Positions 1 through 9,283 are shown, counted from the stretch's first letter. The stretch: DNA of 38,657 nt from an uncultured Ignavibacteria bacterium (GCA_903862655.1 CAIOZA010000139.1:79311-117967), one strand, 5' to 3'. The notes: a model not told the origin generated them from the letters alone. Made by a program: numbers and translations.

Positions 1-1053
1 TCCAATTCTGGATGAATTTTGATCATCAAAACGGAAGAAATTACCATAACTGGTTGAAACATTAAAATGGCTCTTTAAAGTCCATTCCAATCCTCCATTG
101 GATGACATATATATAAGCTTGTCCCTTCCTACTGCTATTATGTTATTGTCATCAAGATATTCAATATTTGTGAATCTCAATTGGCTGATATACCTGTCAT
201 TACCTGGCAATTTGATATTTGTGCTTGTTTTGGTATTAAACTCAACTTTGAAATAATATAAAGAATCCAAATTGTATGTTTCATTATAAATACTATAAAT
301 CTGATAAACATCATCATTGTGAGCACAGTATGGTGCTTTCTTTATTCCATTATGAACTAATTCAATAATGCTATTAGATGGATTGTATCGATAAAGATTC
401 ATTCCAATATTGAAATATGGAAATAGTTTCGACGAAAAGAAGCCAGAAGCTGCCGGACAGTTAACACAAATACCAAAAGCACTAAAATCTACAGTTTTTT
501 GATTATTAGTCAATAAATCAATAATCCCCAGCTTACCATTACCGGCAGAATAGTAAATATTGTCTCCACATATTGTAAAATCAACTATAGAGGTGTCAGT
601 TTCTAATTTGTATTCTTTAATTAATTTAAAATCCTGGTCATATTTGAGAATTAGATTGTTGCTCAGGCAGAATAAATTCGTAGTGTAGGGTAATATCTTT
701 TTGGGTTTAATAGCTTGATCCAGCTCAATAACGTTCCAGGTTAAACCATTGTCTAAAGAAGAAATGGCATAACTATCACCTATAACTCCAAAAAATTTGT
801 TGCCAATATTGCACATACCCGATATATTATAACTTTCATCAAGATTAATCTGGGACCAAGTTCCTCCAAGATCGCTGGATCTTAATATTATACCACCATC
901 GCCAAAGACTAAAATTGTTCCTGAGTTATAAGATATACCATTAAAATTTGCAGATACTCTATGGAATTCCAATTTCGGAAATTCATCGAACTGCGATAAA
1001 ATTCGGCCAGTACAAGCTAAAAGGAATAACAAATAGACAAAATACTTTTTCAT
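1..1053 (-). CDS. Secreted Asp-box (BNR/Ycf48-like) protein, 3' end missing
   Basis: An open frame of 351 codons starts at an ATG at 1053 and runs off the left edge without a stop, so the C-terminus is not visible. Translation begins MKKYFVYLLFLLACTGRILSQ, a signal peptide. Asp-box motifs follow: SSDLGGTW, SLDNGLTW and SSNGGLEW, the signature of beta-propeller blades in sortilin/BNR/Ycf48-like proteins. The protein is probably exported, and by analogy with the Asp-box gene at 11.0-12.4 kb it may end in a T9SS sorting domain beyond the window. That last point is inference. No enzymatic function can be assigned. The gene stands alone on the minus strand, followed upstream by a lipoprotein gene on the same strand. 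Confidence 0.8.
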   Translation of the reverse strand, partial: MKKYFVYLLFLLACTGRILSQFDEFPKLEFHRVSANFNGISYNSGTILVFGDGGIILRSSDLGGTWSQINLDESYNISGMCNIGNKFFGVIGDSYAISSLDNGLTWNVIELDQAIKPKKILPYTTNLFCLSNNLILKYDQDFKLIKEYKLETDTSIVDFTICGDNIYYSAGNGKLGIIDLLTNNQKTVDFSAFGICVNCPAASGFFSSKLFPYFNIGMNLYRYNPSNSIIELVHNGIKKAPYCAHNDDVYQIYSIYNETYNLDSLYYFKVEFNTKTSTNIKLPGNDRYISQLRFTNIEYLDDNNIIAVGRDKLIYMSSNGGLEWTLKSHFNVSTSYGNFFRFDDQNSSRIG

Positions 1054-1129
1054 GATGATTCTCATTTATATCTTCAAAAATATAATTTCCCTTTTCTCTA
1101 ATCCAACAAAAATACAAAGTCGTGATGCA

Positions 1130-1537
1130 TCAAGGATAAGTCAGAGTCCAGTGCAATGAATCAAGTGTTGCTCTTGTGAAATCTATCCTTTTTAAATACA
1201 TATTATTTACTCTGATTGTATCCCAAGGTACTATATCAACAACTGCTTTGTCAAACAAGTAAAGATGCATAGTCCTTATTCCTTCTTCAGTAAATTTCTT
1301 TTGCCACCAATTACAAAATGCTCTTGTAGAAAAAGAACGAATTAATACAGTCAGATCACATTGTAATGATTCAACTGGAATTTGCAAGCTATCACCAAAA
1401 TAAAATTGTAAGTTTTTGTTTGAATTATTAACAACATTAATTGTAGAATCACAGACGATATCCATAGGACAGCCCTGAAAAATAATCATCAAGAAGATTA
1501 GGATTGATATCAGAAACGAGTTTTTAAACAAACGCAT
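1130..1537 (-). CDS. Small putative lipoprotein, function unknown
   Basis: This is a 135-residue protein. It starts MRLFKNSF, followed by a hydrophobic stretch and IIFQGC, which fits a signal peptidase II lipobox with Cys23 as the lipidated residue. The mature part (about 112 residues) is hydrophilic with a few Trp/Tyr and no domain I recognise. An AAAGGCG stretch just upstream of the ATG could serve as ribosome binding site. It lies 76 bp upstream of the Asp-box gene on the same strand and could be co-transcribed with it. The gene being real rests on the signal/lipobox and codon-like composition. Function is unknown. Confidence 0.6.
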   Translation of the reverse strand: MRLFKNSFLISILIFLMIIFQGCPMDIVCDSTINVVNNSNKNLQFYFGDSLQIPVESLQCDLTVLIRSFSTRAFCNWWQKKFTEEGIRTMHLYLFDKAVVDIVPWDTIRVNNMYLKRIDFTRATLDSLHWTLTYP

Positions 1538-1709
1538 AATTCGCCTTTTTTAAAATGAATTATTCATATTTAACAATATAGCAAAAACAGACAAAAAGTT
1601 ACACAGGTTTTGAAAATAATTTCGATAATCACAACTAATTGATACAAAACCGATTATTAACTAAAAATTCAGTATTTTTGTAGTTTGTATTAATCCTAAG
1701 ATTGAAGAA

Positions 1710-2805
1710 ATGTTTGAACCGCAGAAAGACAGAATATCAGAGCTAGACAACCGTAGCCAGCAATTACGGAGGTTCCTTTGACCTGGATACTAAAGAAGAA
1801 AGACTAACCGAGCTACAGGAACAGTCCGAACAGGACGACCTATGGAAAGACCAAGCCGCCGCACAAAAAATCATGCAGGAAATATCCGACATCAAAGAAT
1901 GGGTCTCCATTTGGACTAATGCTAACAATCTTATCGAAGATGCCAATGCGCTAATCCAGCTTGCCGAAGAAGATAAGGATGAATCATTCGAAGCTGATAT
2001 TAGTAAGGACATCGATAAAGCCGAAAAAACAATGGTCGATCTCGAGCTGAGAAATCTCCTGTCCGGTAAAGATGACGGCAGAAATGCGATTTTGACGATT
2101 CATTCCGGTGCAGGCGGAACAGAAGCTCAGGACTGGGCAGAAATGCTGTTGAGAATGTACTCACGTTGGGGTGAACGCCATAATTTTCAGGTGTTCCTCA
2201 CCGAAGAACTCGAAGGTGACGGAGCCGGTATCAAGATGGGAACAATTGAAATTGTTGGCAAGAATGCTTATGGTTATCTAAAGAGTGAGAGCGGTGTTCA
2301 TAGATTAGTGCGTATTTCTCCGTTTGATTCAAATGCCCGCAGACATACTTCGTTCGCATCTGTTTTTGTCTTCCCGGAAGTCGATGACGATGTGGACATC
2401 GAGGTTAATCCCGCAGATGTCGAAATGGATACATTCAGAGCTGGCGGCAAAGGCGGACAGAACGTAAACAAGGTTGAAACTGCTGTCAGATTAAGGCATA
2501 TTCCATCAGGCATAGTTGTTTCCTGCCAACAGCAGAGATCACAATTCCAGAACCGCGAAAAAGCGATGAAGATGCTTAAATCAAGACTCTACCAGAAGAG
2601 ACGAGAAGAGGAAGACGCAGAAAAAGCTACGGTAGAGGGCACAAAGAAGAAAATCGAATGGGGCAGTCAAATCCGTTCATACGTCTTCCAGCCATACACA
2701 ATGGTTAACGATCACAGAACAGAAAAGAAGCGCACAGATATTCAAGCCATAATGGATGGCGATCTTGATGATTTCATCAAAGCATATTTGTTACTCGGGG
2801 AATAA
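1710..2805 (+). CDS. prfB: Peptide chain release factor 2, expressed by programmed +1 frameshift
   Basis: RF2 reads UGA and UAA stop codons and triggers peptidyl-tRNA hydrolysis. Frame 0 starts at the ATG at 1710 and codes 23 residues ([23 protein letters not shown]) up to an in-frame TGA at 1779-1781. Skipping T1779 continues in the +1 frame from GAC at 1780 to the stop at 2805, giving 364 residues, close to the 365 of E. coli RF2. The SPF anticodon-like tripeptide (in [12 protein letters not shown]) and the GGQ catalytic motif ([10 protein letters not shown]) are intact. A start at the ATG at 1873 would drop about 54 N-terminal residues and is not favoured. A TAnnTTTG-like element at 1673-1680 could be a Bacteroidota -7 box, but no convincing -33 partner was found. 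Confidence 0.96.
1767..1782 (+). promoter_or_regulatory. Programmed +1 frameshift signal of prfB
   Basis: The sequence CGGAGG TTC CTT TGA C contains an internal Shine-Dalgarno-like GGAGG, three bases, then the slippery CTT followed by the TGA stop and C. This is the arrangement known from E. coli prfB (SD-like run, 3-nt gap, CTT TGA C). Low RF2 slows termination at this UGA and favours the +1 slip, so RF2 controls its own synthesis. All elements are visible; the autoregulation is known for the family. Confidence 0.95.
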
Positions 2806-2846
2806 ACCCATAATATTCGAGAGTGTGTAAAAAGTTATTTTTAGAA

Positions 2847-2937
2847 GTCATTCCGAACGCAGTGAGGAATCCATGTATTTGTATTCTCATGTAAAACATC
2901 CTAGATTCTCACGGTCGCTTCGCTCCCTCAGAATGAC
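2847..2937. repeat. MITE-like palindromic repeat, copy A
   Basis: A 91-bp element bounded by GTCATTC and GAATGAC inverted ends. It contains GTGAGGAATCC near one end and GATTCTCACGGTCGCTTCG near the other. Read on the minus strand it matches copy C (31277-31390) along both ends. The flanks GTGTGTAAAAAGT (left) and AGTTTTCACAC (right) extend the inverted symmetry, so the mobile unit may span about 2822-2958. It lies between prfB and engB and may fold as RNA and act as a terminator. Confidence 0.8.
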
Positions 2938-2987
2938 ATGCTCGTAGTTTTCACACTGATTAATTTAGAATAATCAAAGGTATATAA

Positions 2988-3572
2988 ATGAAATCTTTAA
3001 AAGCAGAATTTAAATTAAGTGCCGTAGATCCCAAGCAGTTTCCGAACACACAGTTTCCGGAAATTGCATTTTCGGGACGTTCGAACGTGGGGAAATCATC
3101 GCTCCTCAACAATCTTGTAGGAAGCAAGAAAGTAGCAAAGACCAGTTCCACACCGGGTAAAACACAGCAAATCAATTTCTTCCTTGTTGACGATAAATGG
3201 ATGTTTGCCGATCTTCCGGGATTCGGTTATGCAAAAATTGCGAAAACTGAAAGAGAAAAATGGCTGAAGCTGAACATGAGCTATCTTTCGGATCGCGAGC
3301 AACTAAAGATAACATTTCTGCTGATTGACAGCCGTCACGATCCGATGGAAAGTGACATAACTATGATGGAATGGCTCGAAAACCACGAGAAGCCATTTGC
3401 AATTATCCTGACAAAATGCGATAAAATACCCAAGAAAATGGTGGAAGAACGTCACGAGCAGGTCAAAGCCTTGCTTGCAAACTGCAAGTTCAATGTTGAT
3501 ACAATTCCTCATTCTTCAGAAACAGGAAACGGAAGAGACAGTATAATAGGCATGATAAAGAGGATTTGCTGA
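2988..3572 (+). CDS. engB: Ribosome biogenesis GTPase EngB/YsxC/YihA
   Basis: A 194-residue TRAFAC-class GTPase of the EngB family, needed for 50S subunit assembly. All G motifs are visible: G1 GRSNVGKSS at about residues 30-38, G2 Thr in STPGKTQQINFF, G3 DLPGFGYAK, G4 TKCDK, and SSETGNG in the G5 position. Length is usual for the family (about 195-210). The start MKSLKAEFKLSAV is the only ATG that keeps the N-terminal strand. The gene is isolated between two copies of the same palindromic repeat. Confidence 0.95.
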   Translation: MKSLKAEFKLSAVDPKQFPNTQFPEIAFSGRSNVGKSSLLNNLVGSKKVAKTSSTPGKTQQINFFLVDDKWMFADLPGFGYAKIAKTEREKWLKLNMSYLSDREQLKITFLLIDSRHDPMESDITMMEWLENHEKPFAIILTKCDKIPKKMVEERHEQVKALLANCKFNVDTIPHSSETGNGRDSIIGMIKRIC

Positions 3573-3597
3573 GAGGGTGTGTGAAAACTCTGATTAC

Positions 3598-3666
3598 GTC
3601 ATTAGGAGCGTAGCGACCGTGAGAATCCAGGCTAATACAATCCATTCCTGCATGCGCAAGAATGAC
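3598..3666. repeat. MITE-like palindromic repeat, copy B (short)
   Basis: A 69-bp shortened relative of copies A and C. It begins GTCATTAGGAGCGTAGCGACC, continues GTGAGAATCCAGG and ends AAGAATGAC. It is oriented opposite to copy A, so engB sits between two inverted copies. The preceding GTGTGTGAAAAC resembles the outer flanks of the other copies. It follows the engB stop within 26 bp and could serve as its terminator. Confidence 0.75.
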
Positions 3667-3719
3667 TGTGTTACTAGGTTTACCTCGATATTCGGTTTTC
3701 GATATTTAAATAAATATAT

Positions 3720-4136
3720 CTACTGATTCTTAGCTGACATCAGGAAATCGTAAGCCGCATTGATTTCTTTGCTTTTTCTTTCGGCAACTTCTTTGATTTC
3801 AGCACCCAATCCTGCAACCTTATCGGGATGATATTCCATCATTAGCTTTTTGTAAGCAGACTTTATTTCATCAATTGTGGCATTGTGACTAATAGCCAAA
3901 ACATCGCAGGCACTCGCAAAAGTTAATCTTCCGAAACCGGTATCTTTTTGATTATTTTCATTGTTCGTACTTTGCTGGCTATTTCCTCTGGCGGCTTCGT
4001 CAATCTGACGCTTCAAATCCAAATCATCAGCATCAAATATTGAATCGGCAGCTATTGGATTTGGTGAATCTATATCTGACATTTGCACTTTGGCAAAATT
4101 CTTTAGTCTGTTAATTAACTGTCCCATAGCATCCAA
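3720..4136 (-). CDS. Small J-domain (DnaJ-like) protein
   Basis: A 138-residue protein with a J-domain occupying about residues 77-138. It includes helix II (IKSAYKKLMMEY), the HPD motif in YHPDK, and a final helix ending INAAYDFLMSA. J-domains stimulate the ATPase of a DnaK/Hsp70 partner. The N-terminal half (residues 1-75) is polar and low in complexity and lacks the TerB domain and membrane segment of DjlA, although a C-terminal J-domain is the DjlA arrangement. There is no Gly/Phe or zinc region, so it is not DnaJ itself. It is transcribed alone, convergent with engB. A second possible start is Met4. The specific client is unknown. Confidence 0.85.
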   Translation of the reverse strand: MDAMGQLINRLKNFAKVQMSDIDSPNPIAADSIFDADDLDLKRQIDEAARGNSQQSTNNENNQKDTGFGRLTFASACDVLAISHNATIDEIKSAYKKLMMEYHPDKVAGLGAEIKEVAERKSKEINAAYDFLMSAKNQ

Positions 4137-4357
4137 AATTATAATTAGTCTTAGAGTGAGTTGTGCTGATTCTATTGTATAAATAAAATCTCAGTATTTT
4201 AAATCATTTTCTCCACAGGGATATTAATCGGTAGAGAAAGAAAAGAAATCATTTGTTATACCAACAGCAATTATCAAAAATTATACCGTAAACTCAACTT
4301 CAGCTTTGTAATCCCCAAATAAATGATTATTTTAGTAATAAAAAATTGTGATGACTG

Positions 4358-4927
4358 ATGATTTTAATCGATAAAATACTCGTAAACGAAGAAATATTAG
4401 AAACGAATTTTCATTGTGACGTTAAACAATGCGAAGGAGCCTGTTGCACATTCAAAAGTGAATTCGGAGCACCAATAATCGAAGCTGAAATTCCACTGAT
4501 TGAAGAAATGCTTCCTGTTGCATTTGAGTATTTGACAAAGAAGTCGATAAATGTAATTAAGAGTAAGGGGTTCTATGAAGGAACACCTGACAATTACTCT
4601 ACGGTTTGTATAGATGCAAAAGATTGTGTTTTTGTATATTACGAAGGTCTGATAGCCAAGTGTGCCCTTGAAAGGGCATATTTCGACGGGAAGGGGAAGT
4701 TCAGGAAACCTTTATCCTGTCATTTGTTTCCGATAAGAGTTTCTGATTTTGGGGGAGAATATATATTTTATTCACAGTTCAGTGAATGCACTCCGGCACT
4801 TAAACTGGGAGACCGTAAAGGGACCAAGATATACCAATTCGTAAAGGATGGACTAATCAGAGCTTACGGAGAAGATTGGTATGAGATTTTAGATACTTAT
4901 GCTCAAACACATATTCAAGAAAAATAG
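4358..4927 (+). CDS. DUF3109 family cysteine-rich protein
   Basis: A 189-residue protein matching the DUF3109 pattern common in Bacteroidota: MILIDKILVNEEILE, then the Cys cluster HCDVKQCEGACC (CxxxxCxxxCC), a later CIDAKDC, CALERAYFDGK, KPLSCHLFPIR and FSECTPAL. The conserved cysteines suggest metal or Fe-S binding as in YkgJ-like zinc/iron-chelating proteins, but no reaction is established. It has no signal peptide, so it is cytoplasmic. The stop lies 19 bp before rpoN on the same strand, and DUF3109, rpoN and the PyrD-like gene look like one transcription unit. ATGs just upstream of the chosen start are out of frame. Confidence 0.85.
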   Translation: MILIDKILVNEEILETNFHCDVKQCEGACCTFKSEFGAPIIEAEIPLIEEMLPVAFEYLTKKSINVIKSKGFYEGTPDNYSTVCIDAKDCVFVYYEGLIAKCALERAYFDGKGKFRKPLSCHLFPIRVSDFGGEYIFYSQFSECTPALKLGDRKGTKIYQFVKDGLIRAYGEDWYEILDTYAQTHIQEK

Positions 4928-4946
4928 TTAATCATAAAAAAGATAA

Positions 4947-6650
4947 ATGAAATTATCCCTAGATATACGGACATCACTTAGCCAGACACTGACTCCTCAG
5001 CAGATTCAGTACCTTAAACTGTTGCAGTTACCTGTCATGCAGATGGAGCAGCACGTTATTGGAGAGCTGGAACAGAACCCAATGCTCGAAGAATCAAATT
5101 TCGAAACATCTGACTATGATGATGACGCAATCCAGACTGATGAAACACCAGAGTTCTCCGACATAGAGAAAGCGACCAGTACCTATGATGATGATTATCA
5201 TGATGATTATAGTACGCCGAGCAAGATGATCGATGATGAGGCTGAGCCTTTTGAATTCTACAAGATGATTGCTCAGGATGACAATGAATATGGCAACAAA
5301 GCACGTTCGGCTTATGATGATGACAATGGAGAATCATTCCAAATCAAGGATTTTATTACATTTTATGATGATTTGATTCAACAGCTTCGTTTACTGCCAC
5401 TGACAGATGAAGAATTTCTTATTGGTGAGCAGATAATAGGAAATGTGGATAATGACGGATATTTAAGACGTGAACTTCAGGATATAGTCGAGGAAACAAA
5501 TCAAGATATAGCAGAGCTAAATCTTGACAATGAACGCCGTGAGGAACGTCTAGCTAGAGAAAGCAGGGGGATTACTAACTTCAACCCGGCAAGACAATAT
5601 GCAATATCACCGGAAATTCTAGCATTAATTGAATCCAGGAAACAAGGAGCAAAAGAAACTGAAGCCGTTGAAGCACCTGAACCTATAGACAATAACAAGC
5701 TTCAGGAAGTTTTCTTGGAGCAGGCTGAGAGTGTTCTTAAACTAATTCAAACACTTGATCCGCCTGGAATAGCGTCTAGAACGGTGAAGGAATGCCTGCT
5801 TGCTCAGTGCAAAGCTCTACCGAATAAAAATGCTGCACAGAAATTGGCTCTTGAAATTCTGATGCATGCCTACGAGCCTTTCACAATGAAGCATTTTCAT
5901 ATAATAAAGAAGCAGCTTGAAGTAACTGACGATTACTTGCGCGAAGCAATGGATGTTATCCGCAGGCTTAATCCAAAGCCGGGCGGCGGAGAAATGGAAG
6001 CAATTTTTCAGACTGTTATACCGGATTTTATCATTGAACATGATGAAGAAACAGATGAACTTCTAATTTCAGTTAATGACAGCAGATTGCCTGTTCTAAA
6101 GCTATCTGACGCTTATGATAAGATAAAGAAAGAAGCCCATTTCAGAATGTTCAATAAGGATACACGTGATTGGATCCGTAACAAATATGAAGATGCAAAG
6201 TTCCTTATTCAGGCAATCAAGCAAAGAAAAAACACTATGCTCAAAGTGATGACTGCTATCGCAGGTCTTCAGCGCGATTATTTTTATTTAGGCTCTGCCG
6301 GACTTAGACCATTAATTTATAAAAATGTTGCTGAAGAGACAGGGCTAGACATATCAACCATTTGCCGTATTGTTAACAATAAATATGTTCAAACAGATTT
6401 TGGTACACTCGAACTGAAGTATTTTTTCTCAGAATCACTACCAAATGAAGATGGTGAAGAAATAGCCACCACGGTGATTAAGCAGGTAATTAAGGATATG
6501 CTTGATACCGAATCAAAAGAAAAGCCTTTTAGTGATGACAAAATAGCCATGGAACTCAAGAAAAAGGGTTATCTTGTTGCCCGCAGAACTGTAGCAAAGT
6601 ATCGTGAGCAAATGAGAATACCGGTTGCACGTCTCCGTAAAGAACTTTAA
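4947..6650 (+). CDS. rpoN: RNA polymerase sigma-54 factor
   Basis: A 567-residue sigma-54, which directs RNA polymerase to -24/-12 promoters that need AAA+ activators. Region I is visible at the N-terminus (LSQTLTPQQIQYLKLLQLP...LEQNPMLEE). An acidic region II rich in Asp/Glu/Tyr follows (about residues 50-110). The core-binding domain includes DPPGIASRTVKECL. The C-terminal DNA-binding part ends with the RpoN box ARRTVAKYRE at about 549-558. The protein is longer than the usual 450-500 residues, mainly from an insertion at about 180-250 between GYLRRELQDI and the LQTLDPPG segment. It sits in a probable operon with DUF3109 upstream and a PyrD-like gene 22 bp downstream. No sigma-54 promoter or activator gene was identified here. 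Confidence 0.96.
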   Translation: MKLSLDIRTSLSQTLTPQQIQYLKLLQLPVMQMEQHVIGELEQNPMLEESNFETSDYDDDAIQTDETPEFSDIEKATSTYDDDYHDDYSTPSKMIDDEAEPFEFYKMIAQDDNEYGNKARSAYDDDNGESFQIKDFITFYDDLIQQLRLLPLTDEEFLIGEQIIGNVDNDGYLRRELQDIVEETNQDIAELNLDNERREERLARESRGITNFNPARQYAISPEILALIESRKQGAKETEAVEAPEPIDNNKLQEVFLEQAESVLKLIQTLDPPGIASRTVKECLLAQCKALPNKNAAQKLALEILMHAYEPFTMKHFHIIKKQLEVTDDYLREAMDVIRRLNPKPGGGEMEAIFQTVIPDFIIEHDEETDELLISVNDSRLPVLKLSDAYDKIKKEAHFRMFNKDTRDWIRNKYEDAKFLIQAIKQRKNTMLKVMTAIAGLQRDYFYLGSAGLRPLIYKNVAEETGLDISTICRIVNNKYVQTDFGTLELKYFFSESLPNEDGEEIATTVIKQVIKDMLDTESKEKPFSDDKIAMELKKKGYLVARRTVAKYREQMRIPVARLRKEL

Positions 6651-6672
6651 TTAAAATAACTGGAATGATAAA

Positions 6673-7800
6673 TTGACACCAGTTGAAATTTTTGCAAGAA
6701 TAGAACATAAAGTACGACCTTACTTCTATAATCTTCCGCCGGAGCTTAGCATCCGGCTTTTTTCGTTTGGCAGAAAAGCATTTATCAGTATTCTTTCTAA
6801 GGATAAGCCGATGAAAAGTGTAATATTACCGCCAAAAAGCAGCAGAAGATTCTGGGATATTGAGTTCAATTGTAATATTTTCAACGCGGCTGGGATGTTC
6901 AAGAAAGGCGAAGGATACTATACTGTGGCTTCTCAAGGTGCAGGAGCTTATCTCGCTGGAACAACAACTGCAGAATACCGTAATGGCAATACAAAAAACA
7001 ACACTACTCATCCTGTTGCTACTTTTCTTAAATCCGGAATAGCGGTTAACTGGATGGGACTTCCCAATGAAGGGCATAAAATTGTTGCTTCAAGGCTATC
7101 CTGTATTGAAAGAAAGCAGGGATGCCCGATTGGAGCCAGCATTGGTGCTGATCCGGCACAAACAGGATTGGCTTCGCTAAGTGGTGTTTTAGATGGATTC
7201 AAATTGTACTCACAGGCAAATGTGGATTTTATTGAATTGAATGAGAGCTGTCCAAACGTTGTACACGAACATTCAGAAGAGTTAATTGATGGTATCGATA
7301 AATCGTTGGTTGAGAGGCTTGAGTACATATCAGTTAATTTTTTAAAGAAAAGAAAAGCATTTATTCCGGTAATTGTAAAATTTTCTACAGATACAAATCC
7401 TGAGCAAGTTCCTGCATTGATTCATCTACTGCTAACTTTGGGCTTTGATGGAGTAAACTTCGGAAATACTTCGACTAACTATAGTCATCACAGGAAGGGA
7501 TTATCAGAAAACGAGCAGAAAACTTTTGAATACTTCATTAAGACTTTTGGTGGTGGCGTCAGCGGCAGGACATTAAAGGCATCATCTTATGCATTAGCAG
7601 CACAGGCAGTATATTTTGCGAAATCAATGAATCCTCAGCATGAGTTCCATGTTATCCGAACAGGAGGAATAGAGACAGCTGAGGACATAGCAGAGTCTGA
7701 AAAATCAGGTATTTCCCTTAATCAATGGTTTACTGCATATTGGGAACAATTTTCACTTCACGGGCATGAGCTTTACTTAAATCTGCTTGATAAAAGCTAG
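6673..7800 (+). CDS. Dihydroorotate dehydrogenase-like flavoprotein (PyrD family), TTG start
   Basis: A 375-residue TIM-barrel protein that aligns by eye with DHODH. It has a class 2-like N-terminal extension (LPPELSIRLFSFGRKAF), then FNCNIFNAAGMFKKGEGY, GTTTAEYRNGN, VNWMGLPNEG, and the active-site loop ELNESCPNV with Cys193. It ends with FGGGVSGRTL and a phosphate-binding HVIRTGGIETAEDI. DHODH oxidises dihydroorotate to orotate in pyrimidine synthesis. A Cys in this loop is typical of class 1 enzymes, while class 2 has Ser, so the mix is unusual and substrate is not certain. The start is TTG at 6673; the nearest upstream ATG (6665) hits a stop after three codons, and the first internal ATG would remove 46 conserved-looking residues. 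Confidence 0.8.
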   Translation: MTPVEIFARIEHKVRPYFYNLPPELSIRLFSFGRKAFISILSKDKPMKSVILPPKSSRRFWDIEFNCNIFNAAGMFKKGEGYYTVASQGAGAYLAGTTTAEYRNGNTKNNTTHPVATFLKSGIAVNWMGLPNEGHKIVASRLSCIERKQGCPIGASIGADPAQTGLASLSGVLDGFKLYSQANVDFIELNESCPNVVHEHSEELIDGIDKSLVERLEYISVNFLKKRKAFIPVIVKFSTDTNPEQVPALIHLLLTLGFDGVNFGNTSTNYSHHRKGLSENEQKTFEYFIKTFGGGVSGRTLKASSYALAAQAVYFAKSMNPQHEFHVIRTGGIETAEDIAESEKSGISLNQWFTAYWEQFSLHGHELYLNLLDKS

Positions 7801-7928
7801 AACAATATACTCAATTAGTTAGTTAGTATTCAATAGTATTTTCAATAATATTTGCCTTACTCCTAAACTTTCCTTAATTTTAATATTGGCTAAAATATTA
7901 AAAGTGTAATAAAGATAGGGATATTGAG

Positions 7929-9224
7929 ATGTACGACATAGTTTTGAAAACTGATCCTGAATTACAGGGAATACTGATAAAAGAATTCCATAGACAGAGC
8001 AACAAGATAGAACTCATTGCGAGTGAGAACTTTACATCACCATCGGTAATGGAAACTCAGGGATCTGTGCTTACCAATAAATATGCAGAAGGATATCCCG
8101 GAGCAAGATATTATGGTGGTTGCGAATGGGTTGATGTAGCAGAAAATATCGCCAGGGACAGACTAAAGAAATTATTTGGTGCAGAATATGTTAACGTGCA
8201 GCCGCACAGTGGCAGTAATGCAAACATGGCTGTTTATTTCTCGTTTTTGAAATATGGTGATACTGTTATGGGTCTGAGTCTGGCTCATGGCGGACACCTG
8301 ACTCACGGGTCTCATGTGAATTTCTCCGGGAAGTTCTTCAATTTTATTCCTTATGAATTAGATCCTGAAACAGGCAGAATAGATTATGACAAAGTTGAGC
8401 AGCTGGCAATCCAACACAGACCAAAGATGATAACCGTTGGTGCATCAGCTTATCCAAGAGATATAGATTTCAAAGCTTTCAGAACTATTGCAAACAAGGT
8501 CGGAGCATTTCTTTTTGCAGATATTGCTCATCCGGCTGGATTAATTGCTAAGGGACATCTGACAAGTCCGATGGAATTTTGCGATGTTGTTGCAAGTACA
8601 ACACACAAAACACTACGCGGTCCACGCGGAGGTATTATAATGATAGGCAAGGATTACGATAATCCATTCGGGATAGTTGCTCCTAAGTCAGGCAGAATCA
8701 AACGAATGGGTGAAGTGATTGATTCATGGGTGATGCCGGGCATTCAGGGAGGTCCATTGATGCACGTTATAGCAGCCAAAGCAGTAGCTTTCGGGGAATG
8801 TCTGACTGATGGATTCAATGATTATATTTTACAGGTGATGAAGAACGCCAAAGCGATGGCAAAAGCATTGTCGGACAAGGATTACAATCTCGTTAGCGGT
8901 GGAACTGATAATCATCTGATGCTGGTAGATCTTCGCAACAAAGGAGTTACAGGCAAGCAGGCAGAAATTGCATTGGACAAAGCAGGTATCACATGCAACA
9001 AGAATGCTGTTCCCAACGACAATCAGCCACCACTAGTTACTTCCGGTATCCGTTTGGGTACGCCGGCTGTAACAACACGCGGAATGAAAGAACAGGACAT
9101 GGAGTTAATCGTATCCTTGATCGACAGAGTAATAACTAATCATTCAAATGATGATGAACTGAAGAAAATAAATGACGAAGTTGCTCAATTTACTAGTAAT
9201 TTCTCGTTATTTGCTCACTTGTAA
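7929..9224 (+). CDS. glyA: Serine hydroxymethyltransferase
   Basis: A 431-residue PLP enzyme that interconverts serine and glycine with tetrahydrofolate, supplying one-carbon units. The PLP-binding lysine is K227 in [50 protein letters not shown] and the [10 protein letters not shown] region are all conserved, and length is normal. It is separated from the PyrD-like gene by 128 bp, so it probably has its own promoter. A TTGGCT...TAATAA-like pair is present upstream but weak. It ends at a strong bidirectional hairpin shared with the convergent C25-like gene. Confidence 0.97.
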   Translation: MYDIVLKTDPELQGILIKEFHRQSNKIELIASENFTSPSVMETQGSVLTNKYAEGYPGARYYGGCEWVDVAENIARDRLKKLFGAEYVNVQPHSGSNANMAVYFSFLKYGDTVMGLSLAHGGHLTHGSHVNFSGKFFNFIPYELDPETGRIDYDKVEQLAIQHRPKMITVGASAYPRDIDFKAFRTIANKVGAFLFADIAHPAGLIAKGHLTSPMEFCDVVASTTHKTLRGPRGGIIMIGKDYDNPFGIVAPKSGRIKRMGEVIDSWVMPGIQGGPLMHVIAAKAVAFGECLTDGFNDYILQVMKNAKAMAKALSDKDYNLVSGGTDNHLMLVDLRNKGVTGKQAEIALDKAGITCNKNAVPNDNQPPLVTSGIRLGTPAVTTRGMKEQDMELIVSLIDRVITNHSNDDELKKINDEVAQFTSNFSLFAHL

Positions 9225-9244
9225 ACCACACTAATATTTAACAC

Positions 9245-9283
9245 AAGAGGCTGTCCCACTTATGAGACAGCCTCTTGATTTTT
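9245..9283. terminator. Bidirectional terminator between glyA and the C25-like gene
   Basis: Arms AAGAGGCTGTC (9245-9255) and GACAGCCTCTT (9266-9276) are perfect 11-bp complements around a 10-nt loop. They are followed by GATTTTT on the plus strand. It sits 20 bp after the glyA stop and also downstream of the convergent minus-strand gene. The core is one of three identical 29-bp copies in the window. Confidence 0.88.

Noticed and set aside
1673-1680. TAnnTTTG element before prfB as a full Bacteroidota promoter
   Set aside because: The -7 part matches but the nearest TTG is about 31 bp upstream, too far for a -33 box, so it is mentioned only in the gene entry.
1779-1781. In-frame TGA in prfB as a sign of a pseudogene or sequencing error
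   Set aside because: It sits exactly in the CTT TGA C context with an SD-like GGAGG three bases upstream, the known programmed frameshift site, and the rest of RF2 is intact.
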